Assembly: GCA_020026115.1 (NCBI GenBank)
Contig: JAHHQY010000027.1
Coordinates: 1-20,554 of the forward strand
Direction of reading: 5' to 3'
DNA from: Actinobacillus sp.
GTDB taxonomy: Bacteria > Pseudomonadota > Gammaproteobacteria > Enterobacterales > Pasteurellaceae
Length of the DNA: 20,554 nt
Each line of letters opens with the position of its first letter. The first letter of the stretch is position 1. Position numbers and translations under genes: made by a program. Shown piece after piece: positions 15,671 to 20,554 of this stretch. The notes beneath the pieces were generated by a model. It was not told the DNA's origin and searched no databases. It worked only from the letters and a program-made list of their open reading frames with translations.

Positions 15671-16678
15671 ATGCAAACTATTCCAATAAAAAACGTGGGC
15701 GGTTTAGTCGACCGTTTCCAACGTCAATATTTTTATTTGCGCCTTTCTATTACAGATATGTGCAATTTCCGCTGTAACTATTGTTTACCTGATGGTTATC
15801 AGCCTGACTCGCAAAAAAGCAAATTTTTAACGCCAACAGAAATTCAACGTTTAGTCGGTGCTTTCGCCCAATTAGGGACAGAAAAAGTACGCATCACAGG
15901 CGGTGAGCCTACGTTACGTAAAGACTTTCTTCAAATTACAGAAATTATCCGCAACACGCCCAATATTCAGCAAATCGCCTTAACCACCAACGGCTTTCGT
16001 ATGGCTAAAGATGTGCAAAAATGGCGTGAAGCGGGCATTACTTCCATTAATGTGAGTATCGATAGCCTTGACCCTCGCATGTTTCAACGCATTACGGGGT
16101 TAAATAAGTTTGCCGATGTGATGCAAGGCATTGAGCGCGCCTTCGAAGTGGGCTATGAAAAAGTTAAAGTCAATGCCGTTTTGATGAAAGATCTTAATGC
16201 GCAAGAATTTCATCACTTTCTCGCTTGGATAAAAACAAACCCCATTCAAATGCGTTTTATTGAGCTTATGCAAACTGGTGAAATGGATAGTTTTTTCCAA
16301 AAACATCATCTTTCAGGACAAGTTTTAGCGGAAAAATTATTACGCGAAGGTTGGCAATTAAAAACACGCTCGCCTTTAGATGGCCCGGCAAAAATTTTCC
16401 AACACCCTGATTATTTAGGCGAAATTGGCTTAATTATGCCTTATGAGAAAAATTTCTGTGCGAGTTGCAACCGCTTACGCGTTTCAGCGCGCGGAAAATT
16501 ACATTTATGTTTATTTGGTGAAGAAGGCGTTGACTTGCGCGATTTATTACAAAGCGACGAGCAAATCAGCCAATTAAACGCGCGTATTCAAAACGCCTTA
16601 CAAGATAAACGAGAACACCACTTTTTACACCAAGGGGACAGTGGTATTCGTCGCCATTTAGCCAGCATTGGCGGTTAA
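15671..16678 (+). CDS. moaA: GTP 3',8-cyclase (molybdopterin synthesis, radical SAM)
   Basis: With MoaC, turns GTP into cyclic pyranopterin monophosphate, the first step of molybdenum cofactor synthesis. It has 335 residues, normal for the family. The N-terminal radical-SAM cluster ligands C31, C35 and C38 are in TDMCNFRCNYCLP; RITGGEPTLR follows. The C-terminal [4Fe-4S] cluster ligands are C263, C266 and C280 in NFCASCNRLRVSARGKLHLC. The chain ends in Gly-Gly (334-335), the double-glycine tail needed for activity. The ATG follows AAGGTG by about 7 bases, within the riboswitch tail. moaC lies 48 bases downstream, past a small hairpin. moaD and moaE, usual operon partners in Haemophilus, are not downstream. 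Confidence 0.97.
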   Translation: MQTIPIKNVGGLVDRFQRQYFYLRLSITDMCNFRCNYCLPDGYQPDSQKSKFLTPTEIQRLVGAFAQLGTEKVRITGGEPTLRKDFLQITEIIRNTPNIQQIALTTNGFRMAKDVQKWREAGITSINVSIDSLDPRMFQRITGLNKFADVMQGIERAFEVGYEKVKVNAVLMKDLNAQEFHHFLAWIKTNPIQMRFIELMQTGEMDSFFQKHHLSGQVLAEKLLREGWQLKTRSPLDGPAKIFQHPDYLGEIGLIMPYEKNFCASCNRLRVSARGKLHLCLFGEEGVDLRDLLQSDEQISQLNARIQNALQDKREHHFLHQGDSGIRRHLASIGG

Positions 16679-16688
16679 GCGTACATCA

Positions 16689-16713
16689 CTCGCACCGAAT
16701 TTTGGTGCTTTTT
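16689..16713 (+). terminator. Hairpin between moaA and moaC, with motif copy 5
   Basis: GCACCGA (16692-16698) pairs with TTGGTGC (16702-16708, one G-U), loop ATT, followed by TTTTT. The left side includes an exact CTCGCACCGAA (16689-16699). It probably acts as a partial terminator that lowers moaC relative to moaA. Confidence 0.55.
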
Positions 16714-16726
16714 AGAAGGATTTTTT

Positions 16727-17206
16727 ATGACCGAACATTTTACTCACATCAATCAACAAGGCGAAGCCAATATGGTGGACGTTTCTGCAAAAGCGGATAC
16801 TGTGCGCGAAGCTCGTGCTGAAGTTTTTGTACGTATGAATGCCCAAACTTTAACGATGATTATGCAAGGTAACCACCATAAAGGCGACGTTTTCGCAACG
16901 GCACGCATTGCGGGAATTCAAGCGGCAAAACGCACTTGGGAATTGATTCCTCTTTGCCACCCGCTTTTACTTTCCAAAGTGGAAGTTCAATTAGAAGCTT
17001 TACCCGAAAAAAACCAAGTTCGCATTGAAAGTTTATGTAAATTAACGGGTAAAACGGGCGTAGAAATGGAAGCCTTAACCGCAGCAAGCGTTGCCGCTTT
17101 AACCATTTACGATATGTGCAAAGCGGTACAAAAAGATATGATTATTGAAAATTTACGCTTATTAGAAAAAAGCGGGGGAAAATCTGGGCATTTTATTGCT
17201 GAATAA
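16727..17206 (+). CDS. moaC: Cyclic pyranopterin monophosphate synthase
   Basis: Rearranges the MoaA product 3',8-cyclo-GTP into cyclic pyranopterin monophosphate. It has 159 residues (E. coli 161). Active-site residues are in place: K52 (GNHHKGDV), H78 (IPLCHP), E113 and E115 (GVEMEAL), D129 and K132 (YDMCKAVQK), each shifted by one from E. coli numbering. The family's MVDVSAKADTVREARA stretch starts at residue 16. The ATG follows AAGGA by 7 bases. It is cotranscribed with moaA unless the intervening hairpin stops polymerase. It is followed by a terminator, which closes the moa unit after two genes, so moaD, moaE and later genes must be elsewhere if the pathway is complete. Confidence 0.97.
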   Translation: MTEHFTHINQQGEANMVDVSAKADTVREARAEVFVRMNAQTLTMIMQGNHHKGDVFATARIAGIQAAKRTWELIPLCHPLLLSKVEVQLEALPEKNQVRIESLCKLTGKTGVEMEALTAASVAALTIYDMCKAVQKDMIIENLRLLEKSGGKSGHFIAE

Positions 17207-17235
17207 TCCTTAAGTGAAATAAAGGCGAAATAAAG

Positions 17236-17284
17236 GCGAGATAACGTCCAATTATTAGGAAATTATCTCGCTTTTGTGTTTTTT
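17236..17284 (+). terminator. Intrinsic terminator after moaC
   Basis: GCGAGATAA (17236-17244) pairs perfectly with TTATCTCGC (17263-17271) over an 18-base loop, then TTTTGTGTTTTTT. Confidence 0.75.
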
Positions 17285-17366
17285 CGCATTTTTTGTTACA
17301 CTCTTCCCCCTTAAAAATTGAAAACATTATCTCAAATTCCACAAGATCCAACGATCATTATTTTTT

Positions 17367-17380
17367 AGGCTTATAAGCCT
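17367..17380. promoter_or_regulatory. 14-base perfect palindrome upstream of the BCCT gene
   Basis: AGGCTTATAAGCCT is a perfect palindrome 56 bases before the carrier start, in otherwise AT-rich DNA without a following T run. It could be an operator or a leader hairpin. The regulator is unknown. Confidence 0.4.
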
Positions 17381-17436
17381 TCTATCAATTTTTCATTTTT
17401 TTATTTTAACTACAAACACAAATCTAGGAGTAAAGT

Positions 17437-19476
17437 ATGTCCGTTTTTACGAACTTTATCGAAAAACGCTCGTCTTTTAATCCTTTTGTGATTGCTATCA
17501 CATTAGTATTATTAACGTCGTTAATGGCAATGACTCTGCTTTTGCCAGCACAAACACAAACTTTTTTAACCTCAATAAAATCCAGTATTTTTGCTAATTT
17601 CAGTTGGTTTTATATTTTAGCTTTTTCTATTTTTATTTGTTTTCTTTTAATCCTTTCTGTCAGTAGCGTTGGGAACATTAAATTAGGCAGTAATGAAGAA
17701 GACCCTGAATTTAGCTTCCTTTCTTGGATTGCTATGCTTTTCGCTGCCGGTATGGGGGTGGGGTTAATGTTTTATGGCGTTGCAGAACCCCTTTCTCATT
17801 TTGCCTCTAGCGTAACGACAGGGGGAACGGAACACAAAGAACAAGAAGCCTTACTTTATACCCTTTTCCACTGGGGCATTCACGCTTGGGGCGTTTATGC
17901 TGTTATTGGTTTAGCCTTAGCCTACTTTGGCTTTCGCTATAAATTACCTCTTGCTTTACGCTATTGTTTTTATCCTTTATTAAAAGATCGCGTGAATGGA
18001 CGTCTTGGCGATAGCATCGATATTATCGCCTTAATTACAACCTTATTTGGGATTATCACCACGTTAGGTTTAGGCGCCACTCAATTAGGCGCAGGACTGA
18101 AAGAACTTGGCTTTTTGTCAGAAAATAGCTATCTCGTTCAAGTGATTATTATTGTTTCTGTTATGTCTATCGCTACTTTTTCCGCAAGTAAGGGAATTGG
18201 TAAAGGCATGAAAATTTTAAGCGAAACAAACCTTATTTTAGCTTTCTGTTTATTGATCTTCGTTTTAGTCACAGGCCCAACGCTTTATTTACTTTCCTCT
18301 TTTAGCGACAACCTAGGCACTTATTTAAGCAATGTGATTAACTTAAGTTTCAAAACCTTTGTGTATGAAACTAAAAATATGAACTGGTTTACAAGCTGGA
18401 CCGTTTTATATTGGGCATGGTGGTGTTCTTGGGCGCCTTTTGTGGGCTTGTTTATTGCGCGTATTTCCAAAGGTCGCACCATTCGTGAATTTATTTTCGG
18501 CGTTCTTGCGGTACCAAGTTTATTTTGTATTTTATGGTTTACCATTTTTGGGAACAGTGCAATTTATATGGACATTAACCAAGCTCATGGTATGTTGCAA
18601 AGTTTGGTTTCTCAGCCTGAACAATTACTTTTTAAATTCTTCGATTTTCTGCCATTGCCGATGCTCACAGGCTGTGTTGCTTTGGTGATTATTTGCTTAT
18701 TTTTTATTACCTCAGCTGATGCGGGCATTTATGTTCTCAACAATATTTCGGCGCGAGATAAAAGTTTAACGAACCCTGCGTGGCAAGCCATTATGTGGGG
18801 CTGTTTAATTATGTTAATCGCCATCGCCCTTTTAGGTGCCGGGGGCTTAAGCTCGCTACAAACGATGACCTTAATTATGGCTTTACCTTTTGCCGTGTTA
18901 ATGCTGATTATGTGTGTCAGTTTATGGAAAGGTGTATCGGCGGACCAAAAATACTTTGAAACCAAATTAACGCCAACAACGGCTTTATGGACTGGGGAAA
19001 ACTGGCGCGATCGTTTAGATCAAATGCTGAACCAAACACAAGAAAAAGATATTTTGAAATTTTTAAAATACACCGCTTTACCTGCAATTCGCGAATTACG
19101 CAAAGAATTGATGGACGTACATAATCTCAATGTAGAAATTGCTCAACACTTAAATGAGCAAGATGACGTAGATAACTATGTTGAAATTATCATTAAAAAA
19201 GAATCTATGCGTGACTTTATGTACGGTATCCGCTCGGTTTGCCACGAGGTGTCGGAACAGTTAATTAACGATGAACATTTACCGCATATTCAACATACCG
19301 TAACCTATTTACCGATGACTTATTTCTTCGATGGACGCACGGGTTATGATGTGCAATATATGACGCGTAAAGAAATTATCGCGGATATTTTAAAACAATA
19401 TGATCGCTACTTAAACTTACTCAACGATGTTGGCCAAGAGCTTATGGCTCACGAACAAGCCGAACTTGCTGAATAA
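17437..19476 (+). CDS. betT: BCCT-family choline/betaine transporter (BetT-like)
   Basis: A secondary carrier of 679 residues with 12 predicted membrane helices, importing quaternary amines such as choline for osmoprotection. Signatures: GMGVG (105-109), FYGVAEP (112-118), and the family box SWTVLYWAWW (320-329) followed by SWAPFVGLFIARISKGRTIREF. The length and the cytoplasmic tail of about 160 residues after residue 520 match BetT (E. coli 677), where the tail senses osmotic state; short carriers of the family lack it. The ATG follows AGGAG by 6 bases. No betA, betB or betI is nearby, so the choline assignment rests on length and general likeness; glycine betaine remains possible. It replaces moaD/moaE at this point. 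One dispersed-motif copy lies in the gene. Confidence 0.9.
   Translation: MSVFTNFIEKRSSFNPFVIAITLVLLTSLMAMTLLLPAQTQTFLTSIKSSIFANFSWFYILAFSIFICFLLILSVSSVGNIKLGSNEEDPEFSFLSWIAMLFAAGMGVGLMFYGVAEPLSHFASSVTTGGTEHKEQEALLYTLFHWGIHAWGVYAVIGLALAYFGFRYKLPLALRYCFYPLLKDRVNGRLGDSIDIIALITTLFGIITTLGLGATQLGAGLKELGFLSENSYLVQVIIIVSVMSIATFSASKGIGKGMKILSETNLILAFCLLIFVLVTGPTLYLLSSFSDNLGTYLSNVINLSFKTFVYETKNMNWFTSWTVLYWAWWCSWAPFVGLFIARISKGRTIREFIFGVLAVPSLFCILWFTIFGNSAIYMDINQAHGMLQSLVSQPEQLLFKFFDFLPLPMLTGCVALVIICLFFITSADAGIYVLNNISARDKSLTNPAWQAIMWGCLIMLIAIALLGAGGLSSLQTMTLIMALPFAVLMLIMCVSLWKGVSADQKYFETKLTPTTALWTGENWRDRLDQMLNQTQEKDILKFLKYTALPAIRELRKELMDVHNLNVEIAQHLNEQDDVDNYVEIIIKKESMRDFMYGIRSVCHEVSEQLINDEHLPHIQHTVTYLPMTYFFDGRTGYDVQYMTRKEIIADILKQYDRYLNLLNDVGQELMAHEQAELAE
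18747..18757 (-). repeat. CTCGCGCCGAA dispersed motif, copy 6 (inside the BCCT gene)
   Basis: TTCGGCGCGAG on the plus strand, antisense to the gene, followed on its own strand by ATATTG. Confidence 0.8.
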
Positions 19477-19484
19477 GTTTTCTC

Positions 19485-19522
19485 ACTCGCGCCGAAATTC
19501 ACGACTTTTTTTCGGTGCGAGT
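19485..19522. terminator. Bidirectional terminator formed by motif copies 7 and 8
   Basis: ACTCGCGCCGAAA (19485-19497) and TTTCGGTGCGAGT (19510-19522) form a 13-bp stem with one G-U pair and a 12-base loop, between convergent betT and acyP. Each arm contains a strict motif (CTCGCGCCGAA at 19486-19496 on plus; CTCGCACCGAA at 19511-19521 on minus). Paired uptake sequences at terminators are typical of Pasteurellaceae. Confidence 0.85.
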
Positions 19523-19798
19523 TTATTTTCTACGTACGGAAAATTGCGTAAATTCTTCCGTCCCTTCTAGGCTTTCTTGTTGAATACTTTGCACTTTTGC
19601 CGTTGGAACCCCATAAGGCAACCATTTTTCTAAAGCCTTTAAAGCCTGCTCTTCACCTTGCACCACTATTTCCACTCGTCCATCGGCTAAATTTCGCACA
19701 AAACCTTTAAGGGGTAAGTCTTGCATTTTGCGCCATGTAAAATAGCGAAAACCGACACCTTGCACGCGCCCTGAAATTAAAAATCTTTTTGTCCGCAT
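19523..19798 (-). CDS. acyP: Acylphosphatase
   Basis: A small cytoplasmic enzyme of 91 residues that hydrolyses acylphosphates. It has the full signature GRVQGVGFRYFTW (10-22), with the phosphate-binding R18, and GFVRNLADGRVEI with the catalytic N36. E. coli YccX has 92 residues. The ATG is preceded by AAGGAA about 10 bases upstream and a run of A. Its stop codon touches the right arm of the terminator shared with betT. It diverges from the DUF2057 gene; in E. coli the homologues yccX and yccT are also close together, so the neighbourhood is partly conserved. Its physiological substrate is unknown. Confidence 0.95.
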   Translation of the reverse strand: MRTKRFLISGRVQGVGFRYFTWRKMQDLPLKGFVRNLADGRVEIVVQGEEQALKALEKWLPYGVPTAKVQSIQQESLEGTEEFTQFSVRRK

Positions 19799-19829
19799 TT
19801 TTTTTTGTTCCTTTTTTCAAAAAGAAAAT

Positions 19830-19885
19830 GAGCTTATCTTAAAATTTTTATTTAATTTTTTTGCTTTTTAGCATAGCATAAGCTC
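19830..19885. repeat. Long-loop inverted repeat between acyP and the DUF2057 gene
   Basis: GAGCTTAT (19830-19837) and ATAAGCTC (19878-19885) are perfect inverted arms 40 bases apart in a very AT-rich gap, followed by GTTTTTATTC on the plus strand. The divergent promoters should lie in this 145-base gap, but I cannot place them. Confidence 0.4.
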
Positions 19886-19943
19886 GTTTTTATTCGTTTT
19901 TTAGCGAAGTATCGCCCTTTTTTTATTCACTCAAGGAGTTTGT

Positions 19944-20554
19944 ATGAAATTATCCACCATCGCTTTAGCAAGTGCTACCCTTTTTACCTCTGTTAACGCA
20001 TTTGCCGGAACGGTTAGTAGTTCAGCGAATATTGAATTTTTAGCTATTGATGGACAAAGCGCCAAAAAAGCCCTATTAAAATCAGAAAAATCCTTCACTA
20101 TCAACGACAAAAACCCACATCAAGTTTTAGTACGTGTCACTGAAATTGTAAAACGCGACTCTGATCACAGTTTGTATGAATCCGCGCCAATTATCGTAAC
20201 CTTTAATGGCACTGATGAAGATTTAATTATTTCAACCCCTCGTTTAAGCAATCAAATTGATGTTAATCGCTTTGAAAAAAATAACCGCGTTCATGTAAAA
20301 ACTCGCAGTGGCAAAGAAATCGAAAGCAAACAAGATGTATTACCACAAGAAGGCTTTTTACCTGGTTTAAATAACATCACTACCCTTTCTGAATACAATG
20401 CCTCAAATAAAGTTGCTTCTGTTGCCAGCTTCGCGACAAACGCTATGCCAACAATGATTCCAGGTTTTGCGAAAACAGCAAAAGGTAAAATTGTCGTACA
20501 AGGCGAAAATATCGCCGAACAACAACTACAATATTGGTTCCAACAAGCCGATAA
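19944..20554 (+). CDS. Secreted DUF2057 (UPF0319, YccT-like) protein, 3' truncated
   Basis: 203 codons are visible and the frame is still open at the window edge. The ATG at 19944 follows AAGGAG by about 7 bases. The N-terminus is a clear Sec signal peptide, with cleavage predicted after AFA (residue 21). The mature part matches the DUF2057 family: an early strand ANIEFLAIDGQ, then NPHQVLVRVTEIV, APIIVTFNGTDEDLIISTPRL, and near the edge the typical QLQYWFQQAD segment. The E. coli relative YccT (CsgI) is a periplasmic protein reported to inhibit curli assembly; Pasteurellaceae lack curli, so its job here is probably different. The GCGA-AGTA-TCGC mini-hairpin plus T run at about 19904-19922 in its leader is weak. 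No truncation other than the window edge is seen. Confidence 0.85.
   Translation, partial: MKLSTIALASATLFTSVNAFAGTVSSSANIEFLAIDGQSAKKALLKSEKSFTINDKNPHQVLVRVTEIVKRDSDHSLYESAPIIVTFNGTDEDLIISTPRLSNQIDVNRFEKNNRVHVKTRSGKEIESKQDVLPQEGFLPGLNNITTLSEYNASNKVASVASFATNAMPTMIPGFAKTAKGKIVVQGENIAEQQLQYWFQQAD

Noticed and set aside
17221..17240. Short direct repeat AAAGGCGA at the moaC end
   Set aside because: Two copies only, 14 bases apart; best explained as part of the terminator arm region.
18321..18965. Open frames antisense to or out of frame with the BCCT carrier gene
   Set aside because: Shadows of a well-conserved coding region.

Overview
The window is chromosomal DNA from a low-GC gammaproteobacterium. 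Nearly all proteins look like Pasteurellaceae housekeeping proteins: NagK, PgpB, RibA, GlnE, NfsB, UvrC, RibF, MurJ, S20, YvcK, MoaA, MoaC, a BetT-type carrier, acylphosphatase and a DUF2057 protein. There is no phage, insertion sequence, CRISPR array, tRNA or rRNA. The species is not one whose sequence I recognise.

Layout. Positions 39-2694 are minus strand: a nuclease-like DUF5655 orphan, then (past a terminator) the pgpB-nagK pair. Positions 2775-9142 are plus strand: ribA, glnE, an LTA-synthase-like membrane transferase and nfsB, most followed by clear terminators. A 342-base non-coding gap (9143-9484) between convergent genes holds DnaA boxes, an IHF-like site and T-rich DNA. Positions 9485-13860 are a minus-strand murJ-ribF-uvrC operon. 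rpsT (plus) diverges from murJ and has a leader with a terminator-like hairpin. yvcK (minus) and moaA (plus) diverge as in E. coli, with a molybdenum-cofactor riboswitch ahead of moaA. moaC follows moaA, but moaD and moaE do not follow moaC. A BCCT osmolyte carrier comes next, then acyP (minus) and the 5' part of a secreted DUF2057 protein running off the window.

The genes serve mostly separate needs: amino-sugar salvage, lipid phosphate removal, riboflavin and FMN/FAD synthesis (ribA and ribF, not adjacent), nitrogen control, envelope assembly (MurJ, the LTA-synthase-like enzyme), DNA repair, molybdopterin synthesis and osmoprotection.

The most striking signal is a dispersed short motif. 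CTCGCRCCGAA occurs eight times on both strands, in intergenic terminator hairpins and inside four unrelated genes in different reading frames, against about 0.02 expected by chance. Looser copies bring the total to about fifteen, or one per 1.4 kb. This spacing and context resemble Pasteurellaceae DNA uptake signal sequences, but the motif is neither the Haemophilus-type (AAGTGCGGT, two copies here) nor the Actinobacillus-type (ACAAGCGGT, none here). I propose it as a candidate third uptake-sequence dialect.
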